The notes beneath the pieces were generated by a model, which saw nothing but the letters and a program-made list of their open reading frames with translations, was not told the DNA's origin and did not search any database. From Aquisalimonas lutea (GTDB lineage: Bacteria > Pseudomonadota > Gammaproteobacteria > Nitrococcales > Aquisalimonadaceae), in assembly GCF_030409225.1 (NCBI RefSeq), contig NZ_JAUFPK010000004.1, positions 64,943 through 128,942 on the forward strand: a stretch of DNA of 64,000 nucleotides. The letters run 5' to 3'. Shown here in pieces: positions 16,322 through 24,893 of this stretch. The translations under genes were made by a program, and so were the position numbers. How positions within the stretch are numbered: the first letter of the stretch is position 1; each line of letters starts with the position of its first letter.

Positions 16322-17272
16322 ATGAGCAAGACATTCGCGTCGCAAGGCGACACCAAGGAAAAGACCATCTCCTTCAAGGAAATCGGCGAGGGCCTGTATG
16401 CCTTCACCGCCGAGGGCGATCCCAATACCGGGGTCATCATCGGCGACGACAGCGTCATGATCGTCGACGCCCAGGCGACGCCGGCGATGGCCCAGAAGGT
16501 CATCGAGCGGGTCCGCAGCGTCACGGACAAGCCCATCAAGTACGTGGTCCTGTCGCACTATCACGCCGTGCGCGTGCTGGGAGCGTCCGCCTACGACGCC
16601 GGCGAGATCATCACCTCGGCCAAGTGCCGCGGCATGATCGCCGAGCGGGGCAAGGAGGACTGGGACAGCGAGTTCGGTCGCTTCCCGCGCCTGTTCCAGG
16701 GGGCGGACAGCATTCCCGGGCTGACCTGGCCCACCATGACCTTCCGGGAGCACATGACCGTGTACCTGGGCAGCCGCCGCGTGGACCTGATGCACCTGGG
16801 CCGGGCGCATACCGCCGGTGATGTCGTCGTCCACGTCCCCGACTCCGGGGTGATGTTCTCCGGTGATATCGTCGAGTACTACTCCGCCTGCTATTGCGGC
16901 GACGCCCACTTCAAGGACTGGCCGGCGACGCTGGACCGTATCGCCGGCTACCGGCCGCGGGCCCTGGTGCCGGGCCGGGGCGACGCCCTCGTGGGCGAGG
17001 ACAAGGTCCAGGAGGCCGTCAGCCTGACCCGGGATTTCCTCACCCGGACCTACGAGCCGGTGGCCGAGGTGGCGCATCGCGGCGGCACCCTGAAGGAGGC
17101 CATGGCGGCCTGCCGCAAGGCGTGCGACGACCGCTTCAAGGATTACGCCATCTACGAGCACTGCCTGCCGTTCAACGTGGCCCGCGCCTACGACGAGGCG
17201 CTGGAGATCGATACGCCGCGCGTGTGGACCGCCGAGCGGGACCGCGAGGTATGGGCGGCGCTGCAGTCGTGA
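16322..17272 (+). CDS. Metallo-beta-lactamase-fold protein of the homogentisate operon, with an atypical metal motif
   Basis: 316 aa from the ATG at 16322. The MBL fold is recognisable: His79 and His81 in SHYHAVR, His163 in GRAHTAGDVVVHVP and Asp182 in FSGDIVEYYSACYCGD. The usual HxHxDH motif is changed, with Arg84 where Asp is expected, so one metal site is probably lost. Similar proteins occur beside homogentisate genes in other proteobacteria, but the substrate is unknown to me. A lactone, thioester or ester hydrolysis that clears a side product is possible. It ends convergent with IclR copy 2, 51 bp away. Confidence 0.85.
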   Translation: MSKTFASQGDTKEKTISFKEIGEGLYAFTAEGDPNTGVIIGDDSVMIVDAQATPAMAQKVIERVRSVTDKPIKYVVLSHYHAVRVLGASAYDAGEIITSAKCRGMIAERGKEDWDSEFGRFPRLFQGADSIPGLTWPTMTFREHMTVYLGSRRVDLMHLGRAHTAGDVVVHVPDSGVMFSGDIVEYYSACYCGDAHFKDWPATLDRIAGYRPRALVPGRGDALVGEDKVQEAVSLTRDFLTRTYEPVAEVAHRGGTLKEAMAACRKACDDRFKDYAIYEHCLPFNVARAYDEALEIDTPRVWTAERDREVWAALQS

Positions 17273-17323
17273 GCGAGTACACCCGGGGCCGTCCCGCGGT
17301 CCCGGGAATCGTTCAGCGTTTCC

Positions 17324-18094
17324 CTAGAGGCGCTCGCCGAGAGCCTCCGCCGTTTCCAGGAGCAGCCCCAGGTACTGGCTGGCGGCGGTTGCCACCGTCA
17401 TGGCCGCTGGCGGCCAGACGATATTGATCGTCGCCAGAACACGTCCGTCCCGCATCACCGGCACCGCGATGGCGAGCGGGGCTTCGGGGACCGGGGCTGC
17501 GTGACCCCAGTAGCCCGGTTCGCGGTGCGCATATCCCTGGTTGCGTATGGATGCGACCAGCTTGTCGACCCAGCCCGTGAGTCCGGCTGTTCGGTCCTGC
17601 TTGTCTTCCGAGCGCGACAGCCGTGCTACCAGCTCCTCGCGCTCGTCGCTCGGACAGTAGGCGAGGTACGCCCTTCCCAGGGCGGACCAGAGCATGTGCG
17701 GGCGAAAGCCAACCACCCGGTAGTTCAGGACGAAACTGACCCCGCGGCTCGTCTCCAGGATGCGCATGCGGTTGTCTTCGCGGACCGCGATGTCCGAGGG
17801 CCAGCCGGTCTGCTTCTGGATGCCGGCCAGCAAGGGTCCGGCGATCTCGCCCATGCGCTCGAACGAAGCGGGAACCCGGGTGCGGATGGTTAGCTCGGCG
17901 CGGAGCCGGTAGCGACCGTCTCCGAGACCGCGATAGACCCATCCCTGTTCCGTGAGGGTCACCAGCAGGCGGAGCGTGGTCGCCTTTGCCAGACCGGTAT
18001 ATCCCTGGATTTCCTGCAGGGACAGGGAATCGGCCTCGGCAAGCACCTCGAGGATCGCCAGCCCGCGCGCAACGGCCCGGATGCTCTTGACCAT
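17324..18094 (-). CDS. IclR-family regulator (copy 2), MhpR-like
   Basis: 256 aa. The N-terminal winged helix (AVARGLAILEVLAEADSLSLQEIQGYTG, then AKATTLRLLVTL) is followed by the effector domain. The segment GWPSDIAVREDNRM and the later SALGRAYLAYCPSDE resemble MhpR and related aromatic-responsive activators. It is divergent from the TAXI-TRAP operon; the 124-bp gap contains a perfect palindrome 15 bp from its own start. Control of that transport operon and autoregulation are the natural prediction. Confidence 0.9.
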   Translation of the reverse strand: MVKSIRAVARGLAILEVLAEADSLSLQEIQGYTGLAKATTLRLLVTLTEQGWVYRGLGDGRYRLRAELTIRTRVPASFERMGEIAGPLLAGIQKQTGWPSDIAVREDNRMRILETSRGVSFVLNYRVVGFRPHMLWSALGRAYLAYCPSDEREELVARLSRSEDKQDRTAGLTGWVDKLVASIRNQGYAHREPGYWGHAAPVPEAPLAIAVPVMRDGRVLATINIVWPPAAMTVATAASQYLGLLLETAEALGERL

Positions 18095-18108
18095 ATCCGA
18101 TCACCCCC

Positions 18109-18137
18109 TCGAGTGGTTCACCAGGTGAACCACTCGA
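18109..18137. promoter_or_regulatory. Perfect inverted repeat, candidate operator of IclR copy 2
   Basis: Arms TCGAGTGGTTCACC and GGTGAACCACTCGA, 14 bp each, separated by one A. It is exactly symmetric and lies 14 bp upstream of the IclR start and 81 bp from the TRAP permease start. No T-tract follows on either strand, and both genes point away, so it is not a terminator. Confidence 0.7.
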
Positions 18138-18218
18138 CTGTACAGCGACAGATCATCCGCGGAAAGTTGCAGGGACAATTATATTCGCCCTGCAGCAAGG
18201 GCCGGAGGAGAAGCAGAT

Positions 18219-20093
18219 ATGCCCAGCGCGAACTGGATTCCGTGGGCCATGGGGCATGTCCGCCACGCCGCCTATCTGGCACTGGCGCTGGCGTTGATCG
18301 CTGGTGCCCTCTACACGGCACGCTTCGGTGTCTACGACGATACCCTGGTCCGCGTCGGTGGGCTCGCCCTGGGTGTGCTGTTGCTGCTCGTCCAGCCCCG
18401 TGAGCGCGAACATCCGGCGAAGCGGGTCACCGACTGGGTCCTCATGGCGGTGTTCGTCGCTGCCATGGTGCGTTACGCAATGATTGCCGAGCAGCTCCAG
18501 GTGGGGCTGTATTTCCTTGTGCCCATCGATGTGGTCTTCGGCGTCGGTGCCGTCCTCGTCCTGCTGGAGATGGCGCGCCGGGCGGTCGGCCTGCCGCTGG
18601 TTCTGATCTGCGTGATCGCCCTGATCTATGCGCTCTTCGGCGACTCTGTCGGGGGCATGCTCAGCCATGCCGGGGTTACGCTCGACGACCTGACGCTGAC
18701 CCTGTGGTACAGCTTTGACGGGGTATTCGGGCGTCCCCTGGCGGTGGTCGTGGGAACCATCCTGGTGTTCATCATCTTCGGGGCCCTGCTCGAGGCGCTC
18801 GGGGTGGGGGATGTCCTGCTGAAACTGGCTCTCCGGGGCCTGGGCTGGTTGCGTGGCGGCGCCGCGCACGCGGCAGTGCTTGCCAGCGCCCTGTTCGGCT
18901 CGGTCTCCGGGAGCGCCGTCGCCAATGTCGTGGGTACCGGGGTCGTCACCATCCCCATGATCAAGCGCTCGGGCTTTTCCGGGCGCTTCGCCGGAGCGGT
19001 GGAAACCGCGGCCTCGAGTGGCGGCCAAATCATGCCACCCATCATGGGCGCGGTGGCGTTCATCATGGCCGACCTTACCGGAGTGCCGTACCTGTATATC
19101 TGCGTCGCCGCTCTGCTCCCGGCGCTTCTGTACTACGGCAGCCTGCTGGCGTGCATCAGCGTGGAGGCGCGCCGCGCCGGAATCGAGCGCCCGGACCGCA
19201 GGGACCTGCCTGCCCTTACCGCGGGTGACTGGGTGATGTCGCTGGTGTTCGTGATCCCCCTGGCGGTGATCATCGGCATGCTGGTTGCCGGCTTCTCGCC
19301 GGCCCGCTCCGGCTTTCTCGCCATTGGCGTTGCATTGGCCATGGGATTGGTACTGAACCCGAAGGCGCGCTCGCTGGCCGCTTTGACCGGAGCGGTCAAC
19401 CGTGCCGCCGGTGCCGGTGCCACGATTCTGGTGGCCGTTGCCGCGGTGGGGGTGATCGTCGGCGTAATGAATGCCACGGGCCTCGGCCTGCGTTTCGCCT
19501 CGGCGGCGCAGTCCCTGGCGGACGGCTCGCTGTTCCTTTCGCTCCTGCTGATGGCGCTCAGTTGCCTGATTCTGGGAATGGGCATGCCGACCGTGCCTGC
19601 CTACCTGATTATCATCCTGGTGATGGGGCCGGCCGTGGAGGCTCTGGGCGTGCCAACCATCGCGGCGCACATGTTCGTGGTGTATTTCGCGGTCATGTCG
19701 GCCATCACACCCCCGGTCGCCCTGGCGGCCTATGCGGCCGCACCCATCGCCGACGCCAATCCCATGGGAATCAGTTTCACCGCCGCGCGGCTCGCGCTGG
19801 TCGGCTTCCTGGTCCCCTTTGCCTTTGCCTACAGCCCGTCGCTGCTGCTCATCAGCGATTTCTCGTGGCTGGAGCTGATCTGGGTTCTGGCGCGGCTGGG
19901 CGTGGCGGCGTGGCTGCTCGCCTTCTTTGGCGCCAGGGGGCCCTGGTGGGCGTTCTTCGGCGCGGGCGGTGCCATCGCGCTGGTCATGCCCGTCTGGCCG
20001 CTCCACGTGGCCGTGCTGCTATTGATCGCCGGTCTGGAGGCGGTCTGGCTCATTCGCCGTCGATCTGCCCGTAGGGCGGTCCGGGGGCTGTGA
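18219..20093 (+). CDS. TRAP transporter fused permease (4TM-12TM), TAXI type
   Basis: 624 aa, very hydrophobic. The first third (DctQ-like, about four helices) is fused to a DctM-like part with GSVSGSAVANVVGTGVVTIPMIKRSGF, the substrate-path stretch AASSGGQIMPPIMGAVAFIMA and the C-terminal TPPVALAAYAAAPIA. This is the single-chain permease of TAXI transporters. Partner binding protein: the gene at 20184. TAXI systems carry dicarboxylates and other organic acids; the ligand here is unknown. Transcription probably starts at the palindrome region shared with the IclR gene. Confidence 0.93.
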   Translation: MPSANWIPWAMGHVRHAAYLALALALIAGALYTARFGVYDDTLVRVGGLALGVLLLLVQPREREHPAKRVTDWVLMAVFVAAMVRYAMIAEQLQVGLYFLVPIDVVFGVGAVLVLLEMARRAVGLPLVLICVIALIYALFGDSVGGMLSHAGVTLDDLTLTLWYSFDGVFGRPLAVVVGTILVFIIFGALLEALGVGDVLLKLALRGLGWLRGGAAHAAVLASALFGSVSGSAVANVVGTGVVTIPMIKRSGFSGRFAGAVETAASSGGQIMPPIMGAVAFIMADLTGVPYLYICVAALLPALLYYGSLLACISVEARRAGIERPDRRDLPALTAGDWVMSLVFVIPLAVIIGMLVAGFSPARSGFLAIGVALAMGLVLNPKARSLAALTGAVNRAAGAGATILVAVAAVGVIVGVMNATGLGLRFASAAQSLADGSLFLSLLLMALSCLILGMGMPTVPAYLIIILVMGPAVEALGVPTIAAHMFVVYFAVMSAITPPVALAAYAAAPIADANPMGISFTAARLALVGFLVPFAFAYSPSLLLISDFSWLELIWVLARLGVAAWLLAFFGARGPWWAFFGAGGAIALVMPVWPLHVAVLLLIAGLEAVWLIRRRSARRAVRGL

Positions 20094-20183
20094 TCCGGAG
20101 TGGCCCTGGCGCCACCGAACGGGAAGGGAAGTACCGGCTACGGACGGCGACCAACACAACGCAACGACTGCTGGAGGAGAACC

Positions 20184-21221
20184 ATGATCCATTCAATTCT
20201 TGCCAAAGGTGTCCGCCGCGGCGCGGTCGCCGCCCTGGCGGCGTCCACGATCGCCTGTGCCACCGCGGCGGGTGCCGCCCAGGACCTGCGTCTATCCACG
20301 CTCGGACCGGGCACGTCCCCGTACATCGTCATGAACACGTTCGCGAACATCGTCAACGCGGAGGTGGAGGACTACGACATCCAGGTCAATGCCACCGGGG
20401 CCGCAACCCGGCACGCGGTGCAGACCGCGCGCGGCGACACCCACTTCTTCATGTCGTCCCCGAACCTCTACCACATGATGGCGACCGAGACCGGCCCGTA
20501 CGAGGGGATGCAGGGTGTCGGCCGGCTCGCGGAGAACCTGCGCACGGTCTTCAACTTCCCCATGGGCTTCTACCACGCCGTTACCTTTGCCGACTCGGGA
20601 ATCGAGTCGTACGACGATATCAAGGGCAAGCGTGTCTTCCTGGGACCTCCGGGCGGCGCGGCGCAGCAGTCCACCAGCCTGCTCATCGAGGCGATTACCG
20701 GATACCAGCGCGATGAGGACTACGAGGTGGTGAGTCTCGGATGGGACGCGGCCGCCCAGAGCTTCCAGGACGGCCATATCGATGTCTACTTCAATCCGAC
20801 CTTGCCACCCAGTCCTGTCATCGAGCAGATCGCGATGACCAATGACATCCGGCTGCTGGGTATTCCGCAGGAGATGGGTACGGCCGAGGCGCTCGGGCCG
20901 GCGGTCGCCCGGGCCGGGTTCCGGCTCGGCGAGATCCCGGCCGGCAGCTACGGCGAGGGCCAGGTCGCGGCGGGCGATATTCTGACCCTGGCCGTTACCG
21001 TGGGGGTCGTGACCAACGCCGATATGCCGGAGGAAGCAATCTACGAGATGACCAGGGCCTTCTGGGAGAACATTGATGCGCGCGCCGAGAATCTGCCGCT
21101 TCTACAGAACATCACCCTCGAGCGGGCGTTGATTGATATCAATACCCCGCTGCATCCCGGTGCTCAGCGGTATTACGAGGAGCGCGGCCTGGAGATTCCC
21201 GAGGCCGCGAAGGCGGAGTGA
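20184..21221 (+). CDS. TAXI-family TRAP solute-binding protein
   Basis: 345 aa from the ATG at 20184 behind CTGGAGGAG. Signal peptide ending about ATAAGAAQ. The TAXI signature is present: GPGTSPYIVMNTFANIV, then the small-molecule-binding lobe with GPPGGAAQQSTSLLIEA. It delivers solute to the fused permease encoded 90 bp upstream. Downstream (105 bp) is a sulfatase gene, which makes a sulfated or phosphorylated organic compound a candidate ligand, though nothing in the protein proves this. Confidence 0.92.
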   Translation: MIHSILAKGVRRGAVAALAASTIACATAAGAAQDLRLSTLGPGTSPYIVMNTFANIVNAEVEDYDIQVNATGAATRHAVQTARGDTHFFMSSPNLYHMMATETGPYEGMQGVGRLAENLRTVFNFPMGFYHAVTFADSGIESYDDIKGKRVFLGPPGGAAQQSTSLLIEAITGYQRDEDYEVVSLGWDAAAQSFQDGHIDVYFNPTLPPSPVIEQIAMTNDIRLLGIPQEMGTAEALGPAVARAGFRLGEIPAGSYGEGQVAAGDILTLAVTVGVVTNADMPEEAIYEMTRAFWENIDARAENLPLLQNITLERALIDINTPLHPGAQRYYEERGLEIPEAAKAE

Positions 21222-21326
21222 AGCCACGGCGGTTGCCGGTCGTCCTCGCCCGCCTTTGGGAGGGCGACTGGTCGATCGAACGAACGAGTATGCGCCGGGC
21301 CTTCTCCCGGCGCAGGAGTTGACGCG

Positions 21327-22883
21327 ATGAAACCGAACTTTCTCTTCATTATGGCGGATCAGCTGCGGGCCGATTACCTCGGCTGCACCGGACACCCGAC
21401 GATCAGGACGCCCACCATCGACGGGTTTGCATCCGAGGGCATGCAGTTCAACCGTGCTTTCGTTCAGGCCCCGGTTTGCGGCCCGTCGCGCATGTCCTTC
21501 TACACCGGACGGTACGTGATCAACCATGGCGCCACCTATAATAATGTGCCGCTGCGGGTCGGGGAGCCGACGCTGGGGGATCATCTGCGTCCGCTCGGCT
21601 ACCGGGTCGCGCTGGTCGGCAAGACGCACATGCGTGCCGATATCGAGGGCATGGAACGGCTCGGGGTGGATCCCGGGTCGAGCCGCGGCGTGCTGGCGGC
21701 GGAGTGCGGCTTCGAGCCCTATGAGCGGGACGACGGACTGCACCCGGATCAGTCGGCGGATCCGGATCTCGCCTACAACCGCTATCTGCGCGCGAAGGGC
21801 TACGAAGGCGACAATCCATGGCACGACTACGCCAACGCCGCGGACGATGGGAGCGGCGACGTCGCCAGCGGCTGGTACCTGCGCAATGCGCATCGTCCGG
21901 CCCGCGTGCCCGCGGAAGACTCCGAGACGGCCTACATGACCGACCGCGCCATGGATTTCATCAGCGAAGCCGGCGATCAGCCCTGGTGTCTGCACCTCAG
22001 CTACATCAAGCCGCACTGGCCGTATATGGCGCCGGCCCCTTATCACGACATGTACGGGCCGGAAGACATCAAGCCGCCCAACCGCAGCGAGATGGAGAGG
22101 AAAAACGAGCACCCGGTGGTGGCGGCCTTCCGGCAGCACGAGGAGAGCCGGAACTTCTCCGATGACTCCGTGCGCGAACGGGTCATACCGACCTACATGG
22201 GCATGATCACGCAGCTCGATGACGAGCTTGCGAGGCTGTTCGCATACCTCCGGGAAAAGGGGCTGATGGAGAACACCGTGATTGTCCTCACCAGTGATCA
22301 CGGGGATTTCCTGGGCGATCACTGGCTCGGCGAGAAGGACCTGATGTACGAGGAGGCCGAGCGCATTCCCCTGCTGATTCGCATGCCCGGCGGTGTCCGG
22401 GGGCAGAGCGATGCCCTGGTGGAAGCCATCGATCTGGCGCCGACGTTCGTGGACCTGGCCGGTGGCCCCAACCTGGACCATGTTCTGGAAGGCCGCTCTC
22501 TCGCCCCCCTGCTGCGCGGCGAGGATCCCGGCGACAACTGGCGTGATGCCGTGGTGTCGGAAATGGACTATGCCTGGCGGCATGCCAGGAACACCCTCGG
22601 CGTCGAGCCGGATGCGGCGCGCACGACGATGCTGCGCACGGAGCAGTGGAAGTATGTGCATTACCGCGGCTTCCGGCCGCAGCTTTTCGATCTCCACAAC
22701 GATCCGGGGGAGCACCGGGACCTCGCGAATGAACCGGAATACTCCGGCATTCTCCGGGACATGGCGGATCGCCTGTTCTCCTGGATGGAGCGACGGCGTA
22801 CCCGCATCACCGTCTCCAACGAGCGCGTGGCGAGTCTCACGGGCAAGGCCCGGGAGCGGGGCTATATCTTCGGGGCGTGGTGA
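21327..22883 (+). CDS. Sulfatase-family hydrolase (cytoplasmic; alkaline-phosphatase fold)
   Basis: 518 aa with no signal peptide. The formylglycine site is CGPSR with Cys51, inside VCGPSRMSFYTGRY. Metal ligands appear as Asp11 (MADQLRAD) and TSDHGDFLGDHW near 310. Cys51 is converted to formylglycine by a sulfatase-maturing enzyme not seen in this window. The ADQ N-terminus is also seen in choline sulfatases and phosphonate monoesterases, so the leaving group could be sulfate or phosphonate. Placed in the TAXI operon beside a ring hydroxylase, it plausibly releases a free phenol from an imported ester; the exact substrate is inference. Confidence 0.88.
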   Translation: MKPNFLFIMADQLRADYLGCTGHPTIRTPTIDGFASEGMQFNRAFVQAPVCGPSRMSFYTGRYVINHGATYNNVPLRVGEPTLGDHLRPLGYRVALVGKTHMRADIEGMERLGVDPGSSRGVLAAECGFEPYERDDGLHPDQSADPDLAYNRYLRAKGYEGDNPWHDYANAADDGSGDVASGWYLRNAHRPARVPAEDSETAYMTDRAMDFISEAGDQPWCLHLSYIKPHWPYMAPAPYHDMYGPEDIKPPNRSEMERKNEHPVVAAFRQHEESRNFSDDSVRERVIPTYMGMITQLDDELARLFAYLREKGLMENTVIVLTSDHGDFLGDHWLGEKDLMYEEAERIPLLIRMPGGVRGQSDALVEAIDLAPTFVDLAGGPNLDHVLEGRSLAPLLRGEDPGDNWRDAVVSEMDYAWRHARNTLGVEPDAARTTMLRTEQWKYVHYRGFRPQLFDLHNDPGEHRDLANEPEYSGILRDMADRLFSWMERRRTRITVSNERVASLTGKARERGYIFGAW

Positions 22884-22904
22884 CCGTGCCGCGAGCACCA
22901 GGTA

Positions 22905-23105
22905 TCACGCCTCGAGGTTCTCCCTCGCCTCGCTGATCGCCGCGTCGACCTGCGCCGGATCGCCCACCCGATGGGCCAGCGCCAGGCAGAGCTTGGCCAG
23001 GAACAGCCGTTCCCGGTCCTCGGGCAGGGCGTCGATGGTCTCCGCGATGGTCTCGTAGGCCGTTTCCAGGTCGGCGAAGGGCAGGGTTGCAGGGGTTTCG
23101 CTCAT
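22905..23105 (-). CDS. Small DUF2783-like partner of the second flavin hydroxylase
   Basis: 66 aa; the ATG at 23105 follows AAGGAGGG and overlaps the hydroxylase stop by 4 bp (ATGA). The protein is helical and acidic, and its LAKLCLALAHRVGDP matches the ARLILILANHIGDQ region of the gene at 12922. It faces the sulfatase gene tail to tail. Repetition of the same architecture at two loci in 12 kb supports a functional hydroxylase-partner pair. Confidence 0.75.
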   Translation of the reverse strand: MSETPATLPFADLETAYETIAETIDALPEDRERLFLAKLCLALAHRVGDPAQVDAAISEARENLEA

Positions 23106-24799
23106 TGCTTGTTCCCTCCTTTCAGGGTGGCCAGTGCGTCCCGGACTTCCGCGGGCGCCAGCTCGCGCCACCGGGCGGCGATATGGCGGTCGGGCCGGAC
23201 CAGGTAGAACGTTCCGGAAACGGCGCCGTAGGCATGGAACACGCTGCCGTCGGGATCCACCAGCGTCGGGCCGGGTGTCGCATCACAGGATGCGCGGCTG
23301 ATGGTCAGGCACCGGAAGGGCATCGCGGCACCGGCGAGCTCCTCCAGGAGTTCCCGGTGGTTGTCCGGCACGTCACCGTCGGCGGTGAAATAGAGGCCGT
23401 TGAGGCCGTTCCCCAGGTGGTCGAGCAGGTAGTCGTCGGCGCCGAGCCTGCGGTTCACCAGGGGCGCGCCGGCGATCGGTCCTGCCGGGAACGCGTCGTC
23501 GCGCTGCCGGTGGCTGGTAATGGGGCTGTCCGCGTAGGTATACGGAGTGACCTGGCGCGGGTTGGCGAAGCCGCCCGCCCAGTCGCAGCTCAGCGCCAGG
23601 GACAGGGCGGCGTCGCGCATGAGCCGGTAGCCGCGGCTCGGCGGCGTCATGAACCGGGTGCTGCGGCCGGCGTTGGCGAAGACGTCCATGGTCGCCCCGC
23701 GCCGCTCCGGCGAATAGCTGTCCAGGAGCCCGTCTTCGGCCCAGCCGTGCAGTACCCAGGCGAGCTTCCACCCGGCATCGACGGCATCGGCCAGGCCGTT
23801 GTTCAGCCCGCGTACGCCGAAAATGGGCACCAGATGGGCGGCGTCGCCGATGAACAGCACCTGTCCGTGGCGGTAGTCGTCCAGCGCCAGGGTGTACGCC
23901 TTGTAGAGGCTCCACCATTCGAGCTCCCAGGTATCCGCTTCGCCGAGCATGGCGATGATGGCGCCCACGCGCTCGCGGATGCGGTCTTCCCGCACGGCGT
24001 CGTCCGGGTCCTCGCCCGGTGACAGCTGGTAGTCGATGCGCCAGATGGCGTCCGGCTGCTTGTGCACGAGCACGGTGGTGTCCGGCAGGGCCGGGGGGTT
24101 GAAGAACGCCCGCCGCTCCGTGGGGAAGTCCGACTGCATGCGTACGTCGGCGATCACGTATCGGCCCTCGTAGGCCTCGCCGTGGAGGCCCAGCCCGAGG
24201 GAGCGGCGGACGATGCTGCGCGCGCCGTCGGCGGCCAGGAGGTACTCGCTGTCGAGGGTATAGGCGCCTTCCGGCGTGCTCACCTCCAGTGCCACGCCGC
24301 CGGGGCCCGTCGACACGCCCGTCACCTCGCTCTGCCAGCGGATGTCGACGAGGCCGGTGGCCATGGCGCGCTCGATGAGGAACAGCTCGATGTACTGCTG
24401 CTGCAGGTTGTACATCGGCATGAACCGCTCGTTCTCCGAGTGCGCCATCGCCAGGCGGAAGATCTGCCGGTCGCGGAAATAGGTGCGCCCGTACTGCCAG
24501 CCCAGTGCCTTGCCGGTGAAGCGCCCCGAGACGCCCAGCTGCTGCAGGATCTCCAGGCTGTGGCGGGAGATGCAGATCGCCCGGCTGCCGTCGTTGACCG
24601 TGCTCTTGTCGTCCAGGACCACGGACGCGATGCCCTGGCGCGCAAGCTCCAGCGCCGCAGTGACCCCGACCGGGCCGGCACCGGCGATGGCGACGCGGTG
24701 CTGCACCCGGGTCCCGTCCAGCTCGGGCGGGTGCACGAACGGGTAGTGGGGATAGTCGAAATACAGCGACTCGTACGCGGCGCGGCCCTGTGGTCGCAT
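23102..24799 (-). CDS. Class A flavoprotein hydroxylase (second copy), MhpA-like
   Basis: 565 aa from the ATG at 24799 behind GGAGGAG. FAD fingerprint GAGPVGVTAALELARQG (about 40-55), DG motif AADGARSIVRR, GD motif VLFIGDAAHLVPIFGVRG, and a thioredoxin-like C-terminal domain. It belongs to the same family as the hydroxylase at 11223 but is clearly divergent, so it probably acts on a different phenolic compound. A LuxR gene is divergent from it with a 94-bp gap. With the sulfatase and TAXI transporter it may form a second catabolic branch feeding homogentisate or an analogue. Confidence 0.9.
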   Translation of the reverse strand: MRPQGRAAYESLYFDYPHYPFVHPPELDGTRVQHRVAIAGAGPVGVTAALELARQGIASVVLDDKSTVNDGSRAICISRHSLEILQQLGVSGRFTGKALGWQYGRTYFRDRQIFRLAMAHSENERFMPMYNLQQQYIELFLIERAMATGLVDIRWQSEVTGVSTGPGGVALEVSTPEGAYTLDSEYLLAADGARSIVRRSLGLGLHGEAYEGRYVIADVRMQSDFPTERRAFFNPPALPDTTVLVHKQPDAIWRIDYQLSPGEDPDDAVREDRIRERVGAIIAMLGEADTWELEWWSLYKAYTLALDDYRHGQVLFIGDAAHLVPIFGVRGLNNGLADAVDAGWKLAWVLHGWAEDGLLDSYSPERRGATMDVFANAGRSTRFMTPPSRGYRLMRDAALSLALSCDWAGGFANPRQVTPYTYADSPITSHRQRDDAFPAGPIAGAPLVNRRLGADDYLLDHLGNGLNGLYFTADGDVPDNHRELLEELAGAAMPFRCLTISRASCDATPGPTLVDPDGSVFHAYGAVSGTFYLVRPDRHIAARWRELAPAEVRDALATLKGGNKQ

Positions 24800-24860
24800 G
24801 GTCGTCTCCTCCGGGCGTATCATCGAGCCTGTACCCTACATCCGCGCGGCGTCGTTCGTC

Positions 24861-24881
24861 TGTCCCGCAAAAGCGGGGACA
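24861..24881. promoter_or_regulatory. Inverted repeat in the leader of the LuxR gene
   Basis: TGTCCCGC, then AAAA, then GCGGGGACA, pairing with one bulged G. It ends directly at the AGGAGG ribosome site of the LuxR gene, in the 94-bp divergent region. It could be an operator or a stem limiting translation. Confidence 0.35.
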
Positions 24882-24893
24882 GGAGGTGTCGGA

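Noticed and set aside
24861-24881. Terminator before the LuxR gene
   Set aside because: The stem has no T-tract and lies in a divergent promoter region, so it was listed as a regulatory repeat instead.
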